Below are positions 16,566 through 25,789 of a stretch of DNA of 37,077 nt, piece after piece. Position numbers and translations under genes: made by a program. Origin of the DNA: an uncultured Lachnospira sp. (lineage in GTDB: Bacteria > Bacillota > Clostridia > Lachnospirales > Lachnospiraceae). How positions within the stretch are numbered: position 1 is the first letter of the stretch; each line of letters begins with the position of its first letter. The notes beneath the pieces are model-generated. The model was not told the DNA's origin. It ran no database searches and worked only from the letters and a program-made list of their open reading frames with translations. The stretch is taken from the NCBI GenBank assembly GCA_910585095.1, contig CAJUBU010000027.1:1-37077 (forward strand), written 5' to 3'.

Positions 16566-18034
16566 TGGATACAAAAGCCGAATATAGAAATCTAGTAAAT
16601 AATATGGGTAAAAAAGAATTTACCTTCCTTAAGATGCAGGAATATGGTTTTTGGCCTAGTAACTTGCCAACGCCATATGAACGCCAGCAAAATGAAACCG
16701 AGCAAGATTTTGAAAACCGAAAACAACTGCTCGACGAATTTCAAAAGCTTTCCGAAAAAATATCAAAAGCCTATCAGGAAAGAGAAGAAATTGAAAAAGC
16801 GCTTTCTCGCTTAAAAAAACAATACCAGAATACATGGGACTATGAAAAAATCCGTGCTGTTGTAGCACAGGAAATTATGAAAGAATCCATTGCCAGACGA
16901 GCTGAACGAAAAGCAGAAAGAGAACGACAAAAACAGCTAAAATCAGAAGCTTGGAACAAACGAAAAGCAGAAAATATTATATTTATTGGTAAGGGATATT
17001 CCAGCCTGTTATCAAAAAAAGAAACGGATATACAAAAGCTGAAAGAAAACCAGATGCCTGTAATCGAAACTGATAAAGAGCTTGCAGCATTTTTACAGAT
17101 TGACTACAAAACGCTGCGCTATCTGGTATACCACAGGGATGTCGTTACATTTGACAACTATTATCGTTTCGATATTCCGAAAAAAAGTGGTGGAACGCGT
17201 CATATAGCTGCGCCTAAAACACAACTTAAAACAGCTCAGAGACAAATATTAGAGCAAATTTTGCAAAAGGTCGAAGTTTCTGATTTATCACATGGCTTTA
17301 TCAAATCAAGGTCTGTCCTTACGAGTGCAAAAACACATAACACAAGCCCTGATTTGCTAATAAATATTGACTTGGAAAACTTTTTTCCTACCATTACATT
17401 TGAGCGTGTAAGAGGTGTATATCAATCATTTGGCTACTCTGGCTATATCGCATCACTGCTTGCTATGATTTGTACCTACTGTGAGAGAATGCCGCTTGAA
17501 ATAAAGGGACAGATAAAATATATCAAGACATCTGACCGAATATTGCCTCAAGGCTCTCCGGCAAGCCCTATGATTACAAATATTATATGCAAAAAGCTGG
17601 ACAAACGTATTTATGGCTTATGCCAAAAGCTTGGAATTACTTATACAAGATATGCCGATGATATGAGTTTTAGCTATACAGGAAACACCAATGATTTCGA
17701 TATAGGAAACTTTTTAAACAGCGTTAATAAAATTATAGAATCCGAAGGTTTCCATATGAAAAAAGAAAAAACACATATATTAAGGAAAAATAACAGACAG
17801 TATATTACTGGTATTGTGATTAACAATGAAGAAATTGGCGTTCCTAAAAAATGGGTTAAAATCTTAAAAGCTTCTATACATAATGCACAGAAATTAAAAG
17901 CTTCTGGTGGTTCGGTATCAAATAAGACCATACAAGAAATCTCAGGAAAAATTGCATGGCTAAAAAGCGTCAATGCAAAACGATACCAAAAAGTTATAAA
18001 TGAGGGTACTAGCTTCTTAAAAAGTTTAGCCTAA
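16565..18034 (+). CDS. retron-type reverse transcriptase
   Basis: This is a 489-residue RNA-directed DNA polymerase. The catalytic Asp269 is in INIDLENFFPTI (motif A) and the YADD box is at 363-366. PQGSPASP (328-335) is motif B/RT4, and DIPKKSGGTRHIAAP (203-217) is the N-terminal RT1 region. Retron hallmarks are present in variant form: SAKTH (254-258) aligns with the NAxxH motif and ITG (414-416) with VTG. There is no maturase or endonuclease domain, arguing against a group II intron enzyme. The first ~165 residues form an unusual Lys/Arg/Glu-rich coiled coil (about 55-135). The start overlaps the SWIM gene stop by one base. It is the last gene of the operon. Confidence 0.92.
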   Translation: MDTKAEYRNLVNNMGKKEFTFLKMQEYGFWPSNLPTPYERQQNETEQDFENRKQLLDEFQKLSEKISKAYQEREEIEKALSRLKKQYQNTWDYEKIRAVVAQEIMKESIARRAERKAERERQKQLKSEAWNKRKAENIIFIGKGYSSLLSKKETDIQKLKENQMPVIETDKELAAFLQIDYKTLRYLVYHRDVVTFDNYYRFDIPKKSGGTRHIAAPKTQLKTAQRQILEQILQKVEVSDLSHGFIKSRSVLTSAKTHNTSPDLLINIDLENFFPTITFERVRGVYQSFGYSGYIASLLAMICTYCERMPLEIKGQIKYIKTSDRILPQGSPASPMITNIICKKLDKRIYGLCQKLGITYTRYADDMSFSYTGNTNDFDIGNFLNSVNKIIESEGFHMKKEKTHILRKNNRQYITGIVINNEEIGVPKKWVKILKASIHNAQKLKASGGSVSNKTIQEISGKIAWLKSVNAKRYQKVINEGTSFLKSLA

Positions 18035-18102
18035 TACTATAAATAAAAATTTTTATAGAAAATATTTATAATAAAATTTTTTATATTATTCTCTAAAATA
18101 AT

Positions 18103-18162
18103 ACAAGAGACTGCTGCATAAAGATTACATATTTTCTTAATCTTAATGCGACAGTCTCTTGT
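18103..18162. terminator. strong hairpin between convergent genes
   Basis: ACAAGAGACTG (18103-18113) pairs with CAGTCTCTTGT (18152-18162), continuing inward through TGCAT/ATGCG and AAGATTA/TAATCTT to give about 22 bp. The T-rich side is on the minus strand (TATTATTTTAG), so it best terminates the leftward solute-binding gene, but it could also stop the rightward RT operon. A closely related hairpin is at 22408-22457. Confidence 0.65.
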
Positions 18163-18163
18163 A

Positions 18164-18290
18164 GTTAAACGGATATTTGCAATCCGCTATGGTGCTTGCT
18201 CAAACCACCTAGCTACTATCGTAGCGCAAATCCCCCACTTATGCCTTTGCAGCATTGAAATAAGGAAACTTCCTTGATAACATTAAATTT
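18164..18290. repeat. dispersed repeat, copy 3 (near full length)
   Basis: The left end is GTTAAACGGATATTTGC and the right end TTCCTTGATAACATTAAAT. Internally it has the AGCTACTATCGTAGC hairpin and CCCCCACTTATGCCTTTGCA, both shared with the copy at 28778-28935. It sits between the hairpin at 18103-18162 and the stop of the solute-binding gene, 8 bp from that stop. Confidence 0.75.
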
Positions 18291-18297
18291 CGCTTTT

Positions 18298-19629
18298 TTA
18301 CTGCTCTGCTAACGACTCCTCTTGTAGTCTGTCAAATTCTGCCATACACTCATCTACCGTTGCGCCGTTTAACAATTTTCGTACAATCAGACAAGTATTG
18401 CCCCACTGTTCTACTTTCATCCCTGCATTGGCTCCCAATACATAAACATTCTCCTCAATTTTATCATTCAACGGCTTTAATGCAGGAATGCAGTCTACCT
18501 TTACATTTTTAGAAGGGGAAATAACCTTGTTCGTTTGTGCATACACTTTAAGTGCTTCATCTGAAGTCATAACTTCCAAAACTTCTATGGCATCCTGTGC
18601 ATGTTCTGCATTGGTGCCAATGCCATACCCCGTCATAGGCATTACTGGCATCTGTCCTCGACTGCTTGGAAATCCAATCACCAACATATTAAAATTCGGA
18701 TTACCATATGCTGTGTCTGAATTGGCAGCTCCCCAATATGCCATAACAATCGGTGTCTTTTGTGCCAAAAAATCAGAGCCTTCTCCTTCAATCGCCTCAC
18801 TGACATAAGCCTTTTTGGCATCAATATAGCCACGCTCTATCAATTCCTTAAGAAATTCAAAACCTGGTCGCATGTAATCACTATATTTTTTCTCGCCATT
18901 ATTAAGAGCCTCAATTTCTGCTTCTGTATTGCCTCCATTATACAAATCCGCATAAGCCTGTGCAAGAACAAACGTTTCCAACCACCAACGGTTTGCCCCT
19001 ATTGGCGTCTCAATTCCGTTTTCCTTAAATACTCTGCAACATTCCAAAAATTCCTCTGGCGTGTTTGGCAGCTCCAATTGATATTGGTCAAACATATCTT
19101 TATTAATAAACAAACCATAGGCTACTACTTCCTGAGGAATTGCTACGAGTTTGCCATTAATCGTATTGGCTGTTTTCACTACGTCACGCAAATTTTTTAC
19201 ACAGTCCAAGTTTGATAAATCCATCAGTTTTCCTTCTTCCCCCAAAAGTCTTATTGTATCTGGATTTAAAAGATAAAAATCATCCATATTATTGCGTACT
19301 CTTTCCAGAGTAACCTCATCATATGTCTTATCCTGATAATTTTCTGCAGTATACGTAATATAATTAACGGTTACACCCAATTTCTCCTCTGCCATACGAA
19401 TGGTCTTATCTGCGGCACTTCGTGCCATATTTTCTGCATTTGGGTCTATCTTTTCCATTGGACTAAACATATTTACAATCCGTTCATTATCTTTTGTAGG
19501 TTTTGCCAAATTCAAAATGGAATCTCCACTATTTTCACATGCTGCCATCATAAACAACACTGCTCCTGCTATACATACCATCATTATTCTTTTTAAATGA
19601 TTTCTCTTACTTTTTTTCATAAACCTCAT
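18298..19629 (-). CDS. extracellular solute-binding lipoprotein (family 1 type)
   Basis: This 443-residue lipoprotein has a basic start, a hydrophobic segment (about 13-30) and the lipobox MAAC with Cys31 as the predicted lipidated residue. The rest is a two-lobed binding protein of the kind that delivers sugars to ABC importers. No permease or ATPase gene is nearby. Instead it follows 25 bp after a hybrid sensor kinase on the same strand, so I infer it may present a ligand to the kinase sensor domain. In-frame ATGs at codons 1 and 4 are both possible; GAGAAA lies upstream of the first. Confidence 0.88.
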   Translation of the reverse strand: MRFMKKSKRNHLKRIMMVCIAGAVLFMMAACENSGDSILNLAKPTKDNERIVNMFSPMEKIDPNAENMARSAADKTIRMAEEKLGVTVNYITYTAENYQDKTYDEVTLERVRNNMDDFYLLNPDTIRLLGEEGKLMDLSNLDCVKNLRDVVKTANTINGKLVAIPQEVVAYGLFINKDMFDQYQLELPNTPEEFLECCRVFKENGIETPIGANRWWLETFVLAQAYADLYNGGNTEAEIEALNNGEKKYSDYMRPGFEFLKELIERGYIDAKKAYVSEAIEGEGSDFLAQKTPIVMAYWGAANSDTAYGNPNFNMLVIGFPSSRGQMPVMPMTGYGIGTNAEHAQDAIEVLEVMTSDEALKVYAQTNKVISPSKNVKVDCIPALKPLNDKIEENVYVLGANAGMKVEQWGNTCLIVRKLLNGATVDECMAEFDRLQEESLAEQ

Positions 19630-19654
19630 TTTTCTCCTTATTGGTTGGTGCTAT

Positions 19655-22231
19655 TTATTTGCTGACATATTGGTTTATCACTTTCTTTAACAATTCTACA
19701 TCAATTGGTTTGGCCAGATGAACATTCATTCCAGCATTTAATGCATCTTTTTCATCCTCTGCAAACGCATTTGCAGTCATAGCAATAATAGGAATTTTTG
19801 TTGCATCTTCACGCGACAATGCTCGAATCAATTTTGTTGCATCATAGCCATTCATAACAGGCATCTGAACATCCATCAAAATCGCATCAAATTCACCTTC
19901 TTTTGACTCTTTAAAGCGCTCTAATGCCATTTGACCATTTTCGCAAATTTCACAATTTGCCCCCTCCGATAATAAAATCTCTGACAAAATTTCTGCATTA
20001 ATCTCATTATCTTCCGCTGCAAGAAAATGCAGCCCCTGAAGACTATGTTCCTGCTCAAACTGTAAGTTCTGACCACTTCCAGATTGTTCTGTCTGCATTT
20101 CTATAACTTTTTCTCTCAAGGCTGATACAAAGACTGGTTTTACAAGAACTTCTGTATATCCAAATGAAACCATTTTCTCCATATCATTGGTATCATGAAC
20201 TGTCATAAACAACAAAAATGCGGATTCTGGCAAAGTTTTTCTTATCTTTTCTGCCATCAAAAGACCATCTTGCCCTAATGTATTCCAATCAAGCAATACC
20301 ATGTGATAACTATTTTGTGTACTGTTAGCCGTCTCTATCATATGCAAAGCTCCCTGTGCATCAAATATAATATCAATTGAAATGCCCATATTCTCCATAA
20401 ATGTTTGTATATTTTTGATTTCCTGCACATGTTCAACGACACACAAAATTCGTGAAATTCCGCTCTTTTCCCAAAATAACTGGTCAGTCTGGCTTTCTGA
20501 TATACGAAGTTCCAACTCTACACGGAATAAACTTCCTTTATTAATCTCGCTAAAAACTTCAATACTTCCTCCCATCAACTCTACAATGTTTTTGGTAATT
20601 GCCATACCAAGTCCTGTACCCTGCACTTTATTTGTGGTGCTGTTTTCTGCTCTGGTAAAGACATCAAAAATCGTTTTTAAATATTCTGGTGTCATACCAT
20701 AACCATTATCTTCAACTTCAATTCGGATACGTTCAAAATGACTGGAATGCTGCTTTAATCCAATCATACGAAACCATATATCTCCACCCTCTGGTGTATA
20801 TTTTACAGCATTGGAAAGCAGATTGATTAAAATTTGATTAATTCTTGTCTCATCACCTCTTAAATACTCATTTTTAATATCTGTAACTTCCACATAAAAT
20901 TTCTGTGCTTTTGCACTTGCCATTGGACGAATAATTGCGTCGATAGAAGATACCAAATCATTGAGAGCAAATTCTTCCTCTGTAAGCACTACTTTTCCGC
21001 TCTCTATCTTAGAGACCTCTAAAATATCATTAATTAAACTAATTAAATGCTGTCCCGAAGCCTTAATTTTTTTCGTATATTCCCGTACCTTATCCGCATT
21101 TTCAGCGTCCTTGTCCAGTAGGGTGGTAAATCCAAGCACAGCATTCATTGGAGTGCGGATATCATGGGACATATTGGAAAGAAATGTTGTCTTAGCGTTG
21201 CTTGCCAACTGTGCTGCATGTAAAGCCTCTTTTAATTGTTGATTATATCGTTCTCTTTCCGCTTCTCGTTCTCGCATAATTTTTTGCTGCTGCCTCTGAT
21301 TAACAAAATATACAAAACAACACAAGAAAAATGCTGCCAGCATAATTGCCACAACGACATATATATGATTATTTACCGTTGTGCCTTCTTGTTGGATAGC
21401 TTCTGTCGGCACATAACCTGTCAAACAAATTGTTCCATCATTAACCATCCAGATAAAATTTAAAGCGCTTTTTTTTCTAATATCATGGTAAAACATCATA
21501 TTATTTTTATTTTTTATACATTTTTCAATTTCTGCAAGAATGTTTGGCTCATAAATGTTATTGGCGTGATAAAAATCTTCTAAATTAAGATGTCCTGCAT
21601 CGCGCTGTCCCATACCTTTTGGTTTCAGTACAAATCGCTCTGTTGTCATATCCATAATATAGAGCATAGCTTGTTTATTATAAAATCCCTCTGGAAGTAA
21701 TTTATCAAAAGAATCATATATATATTCTACATAAAGAGCGCCTATTGTCTGACCTTCTTTTATAACAGGACATTTTAATGTATACGCCCATGTTCCCATA
21801 TAATTCACATATGAATTAGAAATTTCAATGTCATCCATGATATTACTTGCAGTAAATATCATTCCTTCCTCTGAAAACGTTTCTCCAACATTAGAAACAC
21901 CTTCTTTTTCTCCTGCACGAATCAGTGAAATCTTTACCATTGTCTGATTTTTCTGATAGGAACGGACATACTCTTCTACATCCTGTCTTGTAACAATTTC
22001 TCTAGCTATCAGTTTTTGAAATTCTGCTTCCTTTTTACAGATAGACTCTATAATACATTTTATCAAATCCAAATTTTCATTGAGATTTTGAATTGCCGAT
22101 GCAGACATTTCTTCTGATATTTTTTGTGATACCGAAAATACAACGCCTCCTAATATGCAAAATACTAAAATAATAGAAAGAAGCAACGTTATTTTTTTAT
22201 CCGTTTTATTTTTAGTTTTTTTCTCTTTCAT
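19655..22231 (-). CDS. membrane hybrid sensor histidine kinase with two receiver domains
   Basis: This protein is 858 residues long. TM1 is at about 14-36 and TM2 at about 289-310, flanking an extracellular PDC/Cache-like sensor. HisKA has the phospho-acceptor His356 in SHDIRTPMN, and the ATPase has NxxxN (NLLSNAVKY), DNGYGM and GTGLGM. The first receiver (594-712) keeps a candidate Asp648 but lacks the N-terminal acidic pair (VVEH), so it may be a degenerate pseudo-receiver. The second (734-855) is complete, with Asp787 and Lys841. There is no output DNA-binding domain and no HPt, so a partner elsewhere must complete the phosphorelay. It is probably cotranscribed with the solute-binding lipoprotein 25 bp downstream. 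Confidence 0.94.
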   Translation of the reverse strand: MKEKKTKNKTDKKITLLLSIILVFCILGGVVFSVSQKISEEMSASAIQNLNENLDLIKCIIESICKKEAEFQKLIAREIVTRQDVEEYVRSYQKNQTMVKISLIRAGEKEGVSNVGETFSEEGMIFTASNIMDDIEISNSYVNYMGTWAYTLKCPVIKEGQTIGALYVEYIYDSFDKLLPEGFYNKQAMLYIMDMTTERFVLKPKGMGQRDAGHLNLEDFYHANNIYEPNILAEIEKCIKNKNNMMFYHDIRKKSALNFIWMVNDGTICLTGYVPTEAIQQEGTTVNNHIYVVVAIMLAAFFLCCFVYFVNQRQQQKIMREREAERERYNQQLKEALHAAQLASNAKTTFLSNMSHDIRTPMNAVLGFTTLLDKDAENADKVREYTKKIKASGQHLISLINDILEVSKIESGKVVLTEEEFALNDLVSSIDAIIRPMASAKAQKFYVEVTDIKNEYLRGDETRINQILINLLSNAVKYTPEGGDIWFRMIGLKQHSSHFERIRIEVEDNGYGMTPEYLKTIFDVFTRAENSTTNKVQGTGLGMAITKNIVELMGGSIEVFSEINKGSLFRVELELRISESQTDQLFWEKSGISRILCVVEHVQEIKNIQTFMENMGISIDIIFDAQGALHMIETANSTQNSYHMVLLDWNTLGQDGLLMAEKIRKTLPESAFLLFMTVHDTNDMEKMVSFGYTEVLVKPVFVSALREKVIEMQTEQSGSGQNLQFEQEHSLQGLHFLAAEDNEINAEILSEILLSEGANCEICENGQMALERFKESKEGEFDAILMDVQMPVMNGYDATKLIRALSREDATKIPIIAMTANAFAEDEKDALNAGMNVHLAKPIDVELLKKVINQYVSK

Positions 22232-22347
22232 TTTTATTCACCAAACTTTTTCACTACTTCGTTTAAAATTACCTGTAATTATATATAATATGCGAAATAT
22301 TTTTAATTGTCAATAAAACGAATTTTGTTGATGGATACATATATATC

Positions 22348-22390
22348 AAATGGATATTTGCAATCCGCTTCACTTCTTGTTTATAACCTC
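22348..22390. repeat. dispersed repeat, copy 4 (left end only)
   Basis: TGGATATTTGCAATCCGCTT, then CACTTCTTGTTTATAACC, matches the left ~45 bp of the family. The remainder is missing. It lies in the 329-bp gap between the hybrid kinase gene and the FlxA-like gene. Confidence 0.55.
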
Positions 22391-22407
22391 TTTTAAAACC
22401 AAACAAT

Positions 22408-22457
22408 AAAGACCGCCGCATCAAGAAAAACATATTACTTGATACGACAGTCCCTTT
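22408..22457 (-). terminator. terminator of the FlxA-like gene
   Basis: The imperfect stem AAAGAC..GCATCAAG (22408-22425) / CTTGATACGACAGTC.. (22438-22457) is followed on the minus strand by ATTGTTTGGTTTT. The stem shares its GAC-x-GC..GCAT / AT..CGACAGTC core with the hairpin at 18103-18162. Confidence 0.65.
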
Positions 22458-22560
22458 AAAATGTCTTATATTTTTTATTCTTCTATTTTATTGGACATAA
22501 ACCCATTTTTTGTCCAAATTTTATAAAAATATTCTCACATAAAATCTTCTATTACTTTTA

Positions 22561-23385
22561 TTATAAACGAACATCTATTGATGTATAAGGTGTTGACTGT
22601 GTTGCTTCAACTGCAGCAACTTCCACTGTAACAGGTTCGTTTGCCAACGATACAACATCTTCATGATTCACATTGCCTGCTGCATGTTGTGTAACTTCAT
22701 CTGTCAATTCTTTATTGTCTGCTGCCTGCTTTGTCCTATCCATTTTGTTCTCCTTATTTTCAGCAGTTTGTGTTGTCTCTTCTTTCTCTGATGCCTCCTT
22801 TGCAATATCGTTGGCATCAGCAAGAACAGACATCTGTGAAGCAGTTGCTGCCTGAGCTTTTGACTGTACATCAGCCAATTCTTCCTCTTTCTTTTTGGTA
22901 CTTACACCCCTGCCTTGGTCCATTTTAATCTCCGACTCTAAAACAACTGCTTTTCCTTCCATCTGTGCTGCTACATTACCTTGTACCTTTGCCTGTTTCA
23001 TTGAAGAATCTGCTGAAATCATTGCCTGCATCCTTGACTGAGACAATCCGTTTTCTTGCTTTCCTGATTTTATGGCTTTTTGACTTCCTCCAATCATATC
23101 CTCCATAGATGAACCTTTTGACTGCTGTTCCTTTCTTTGCTCAATCTGATGTTGCCTGAGCTGTTGATTTAACGTCGTAATCTCCTGTTGAATTTCCTGT
23201 CTTTTTTTCATTTTTTCTTCTAATGACATTTCATCGTTTGATGAAAGCTCCTGCAATTTCTTTTGTGCATTTGCTATTTGATTTTGAATATTTTTGCTAA
23301 CAGAATCGGTTTGCATATTCATGCTAGAACCTCCTGTCTGCATAAAATTATTATTTGTACCTGTTACACTGCCAATCGTCATCAT
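22561..23385 (-). CDS. FlxA-like protein
   Basis: This is a 274-residue, Gln/Lys/Glu-rich protein. Residues about 27-85 form a heptad-rich coiled coil (KNIQNQIANAQKKLQELSS, then EEKMKKRQEIQQEITTLNQQ) characteristic of FlxA-like proteins. The remainder is low-complexity, Ala/Glu/Val-rich and probably disordered, ending in YTSIDVRL. There is no signal peptide. E. coli FlxA is a flagellar-class gene of unknown function; the role here is unknown. AAAGGAG lies 6 bases before the first ATG, which I take as the start. The upstream region carries a 21-bp-periodic direct repeat also found before the LytTR regulator gene, so it is a likely target of that regulator. Confidence 0.82.
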   Translation of the reverse strand: MMTIGSVTGTNNNFMQTGGSSMNMQTDSVSKNIQNQIANAQKKLQELSSNDEMSLEEKMKKRQEIQQEITTLNQQLRQHQIEQRKEQQSKGSSMEDMIGGSQKAIKSGKQENGLSQSRMQAMISADSSMKQAKVQGNVAAQMEGKAVVLESEIKMDQGRGVSTKKKEEELADVQSKAQAATASQMSVLADANDIAKEASEKEETTQTAENKENKMDRTKQAADNKELTDEVTQHAAGNVNHEDVVSLANEPVTVEVAAVEATQSTPYTSIDVRL

Positions 23386-23532
23386 TTTGGTCTCCTTTCC
23401 TTGTTACTGTACCATTTTTGCACAGCGGATATACCTTAAACGGTAAATCCATCACATCCTTGTATTAATCGAACAAATGCTATCTGTTCTTATTTATGTT
23501 TTCGGAAATTTTATCTACAAGCTAAACCTAAA

Positions 23533-23560
23533 TGTTGTAGAACGGAGTTTTTTTGTTGTA
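23533..23560 (-). promoter_or_regulatory. LytTR-type direct-repeat operator upstream of the FlxA-like gene
   Basis: On the minus strand TACAACA occurs at 23554-23560 and again at 23533-23539, exactly 21 bp apart, with a run of A residues between. The same core, spacing and A-run occur upstream of the LytTR regulator gene (25790-25817). A spacing of two helical turns is typical for LytTR-domain (AgrA-like) binding sites. Assignment to this regulator is inferred. Confidence 0.55.
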
Positions 23561-23571
23561 AACCAGACTAT

Positions 23572-25002
23572 TTACGTCTCCATCATTAACAAAATACTTA
23601 AATAAAACACATCATCTTTTAAATCAACAACAATGTCTCCCAAATATTTTTGTGCAACCTTTTGTATATTGAGCAATCCATAACCATGACTTTGACCATA
23701 ATAATCTATTTGGTCTTTTGACGTTATTGGCAATCCACTTTCTGTATTCCACTGCAAGGTTCCTGTAAAACAATTGCTTATCTCTATCATATAAGCATTA
23801 TTCCTGCAATATGATATAATTGATATATAAGCTGTTTCACTTTTCGACGTATATTCTAACGCATTTTGCAGGGCATTATTTAAAATGACACTAATATCAA
23901 AAACATTTATATTTGAATTAATAGGATAATGAAAATCGATTTCAAAACGAATTTTTTTCTTGTCCGCCTTACGCTGCATTTCCTGTAAAATCACATCTGT
24001 TACAGGATTCCCGCTGTTTATATTACCAGTCACTTCAGAAAGCACTGCTTTCAATTCTGTGCTGTATGCAATCGCTTCTTTTTGCTTATTTCCAGCATAA
24101 AGCCTTTCCAATGTTATAATATGATTCGTCATATCATGTCGAATACACCGAATCCCCTGATATAAATTTTCTACTTGTTCAATATGTTCTCTGATATTAT
24201 CTATTTGTGCTGCAAGTAATTCATCTTGTAATTTTTCTTCTTGCCCTGTCTTAATCCCTTGATACAATACAATAACAACGACCATCATAATAATAGCTAC
24301 TACATAATAAATCAACGACAAAATATCATATATTTCTGGAATTTTTTTTAATTCTGATATATAAAAATTGCGATAACACCATATAAGTTCATACCCCACT
24401 ACCCCCATAAGAGAAGGCACGATCAATATAACCAATTCTTTTTTTTGCATTTTCGCCGCTTTATGCGCATAATTTTTTAAAATATATCGTATTCCAATAA
24501 TTGTAAATAAAAACTCTAATATCAAATATAATAGACACACGATAATATATAAAGCAAACGACATATTGGGATGTGTCCTCATATAATTAGTATTTAATAT
24601 AAAATCATATAAATTATCATATAAAATTTCTGCCATTGCAGATGTAAACCAACGCAGTGAAAAAAATGTGACAGCAATAAAAATTTTTTGCTCATAATTT
24701 CTTCGTTCTATCTGACACATTACAAGAAATGAAACAAAAACGCCTATACTATATGCCATAAAAATGCTAAAATGTATTGGTATCTCATAAAGAATTAACA
24801 TTGTCAAAATATATGTTACACCAACACAACATGTCCATTTTTTATTTTTGCCTTTACATAAAGCATATGATGATAAAGGATACTCTGAGGAAATCTCCAT
24901 AAATGGTTTTGCAAAATAATAAAAACAATATCCTATAATAAAAATTTCTACAATAGGCATTATATGAGATATAATTGTCCAATGTATTTCATCCAATACC
25001 AT
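23572..25002 (-). CDS. GHKL-family sensor histidine kinase (AgrC-like)
   Basis: This is a 476-residue integral membrane kinase. About six transmembrane segments occupy residues 10-255. A dimerisation helix follows with the phospho-acceptor His in CIRHDMTNHI (about 288). The C-terminal GHKL ATPase has NNALQNALEY as N-box and GYGLLNIQ as the glycine lid. The architecture matches peptide-sensing AgrC-type kinases, but no agrB/agrD-like gene is adjacent, so the ligand is unknown. The start overlaps the end of the LytTR regulator gene by 14 bp, so the two form an operon with the regulator first. Confidence 0.92.
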   Translation of the reverse strand: MVLDEIHWTIISHIMPIVEIFIIGYCFYYFAKPFMEISSEYPLSSYALCKGKNKKWTCCVGVTYILTMLILYEIPIHFSIFMAYSIGVFVSFLVMCQIERRNYEQKIFIAVTFFSLRWFTSAMAEILYDNLYDFILNTNYMRTHPNMSFALYIIVCLLYLILEFLFTIIGIRYILKNYAHKAAKMQKKELVILIVPSLMGVVGYELIWCYRNFYISELKKIPEIYDILSLIYYVVAIIMMVVVIVLYQGIKTGQEEKLQDELLAAQIDNIREHIEQVENLYQGIRCIRHDMTNHIITLERLYAGNKQKEAIAYSTELKAVLSEVTGNINSGNPVTDVILQEMQRKADKKKIRFEIDFHYPINSNINVFDISVILNNALQNALEYTSKSETAYISIISYCRNNAYMIEISNCFTGTLQWNTESGLPITSKDQIDYYGQSHGYGLLNIQKVAQKYLGDIVVDLKDDVFYLSILLMMET

Positions 25003-25714
25003 TTTTTCTTTCCTTTCTCTGATTATACCTCAAATAGGATTTTACAAATTCCTTATAATTTTGCTTTGCCATAAGAGCCTGTCCTTTTTCCAAATAAATC
25101 GTTGTGGCATCATATTTTTTAATATACTTAAAATTGACAAGATATGCTCTGTGCGAACGATAAAAATTATCACCTGCCTTTGCTTCCAATTCTTTCATCT
25201 TCCCATAATATTCTATATCCATATCAATTGTATGCAAAATTACTTTTCGGTCAAACACTTCTGCATAAATAATATCTTCTAAATCAACAGTAATATGCTT
25301 ACCACCTGTCATTACAAGTAAACTAGGCATATCCTTTTTTAAATTTGTAATTTTTCTATCTTGTAATTCCTTTACTGCATTTCTTAAAATTTCTTCAAAT
25401 TTAACATCATCAAAAGGCTTTACTAAATAATGAAACGCGCCTACATCAAAAGCCTGAAAGACGTATTCTTCAAAAGCTGTTATAAAAATAAGAATCGTGT
25501 TTTTATGATTTTTGCGAAATTCTCTGGCTGTTTCCATTCCATTTTTACCTATCATTTGAATATCCAACAATACAATATCAGGATAACCTTCTGACAAAAG
25601 TAATTCTTCTCCAGACGAATAAAGCAATACATTTGATTTTGGATATAACCTTTTTACTTTTTCTTCAAGCATATTGCTGATTTCCTGTTCATCATCACAT
25701 ATTGCTATCTGCAT
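24989..25714 (-). CDS. LytTR-family response regulator
   Basis: This is a 241-residue cytoplasmic transcription factor. The receiver domain opens with MQIAICDDEQE (acidic pair), has the phospho-acceptor Asp in VLLDIQM (about 50) and Lys in LVKPFDD (about 102). The LytTR DNA-binding domain covers about 140-235, with FYRSHRAYLVNFKYIKKYD as its core. I start at ATG 25712-25714 because AAAGGAAGTG lies just before it; an open frame runs 7 codons further upstream without support. It is paired with the GHKL kinase downstream and probably autoregulates through the repeats at 25790-25817. Confidence 0.93.
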   Translation of the reverse strand: MQIAICDDEQEISNMLEEKVKRLYPKSNVLLYSSGEELLLSEGYPDIVLLDIQMIGKNGMETAREFRKNHKNTILIFITAFEEYVFQAFDVGAFHYLVKPFDDVKFEEILRNAVKELQDRKITNLKKDMPSLLVMTGGKHITVDLEDIIYAEVFDRKVILHTIDMDIEYYGKMKELEAKAGDNFYRSHRAYLVNFKYIKKYDATTIYLEKGQALMAKQNYKEFVKSYLRYNQRKERKNGIG

Positions 25715-25789
25715 ACGTTCACTTCCTTTATACATTTATCGTTTTTTATATTATTATATCGAACTATCTATAAAATTACGATAACTGCA

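Noticed and set aside
16565..18034. Group II intron-encoded reverse transcriptase
   Set aside because: No maturase (X/thumb extension with DNA-binding or HNH) domain is visible, no domain V-like RNA hairpin was seen nearby, and the gene is fused by overlap into a three-gene operon.
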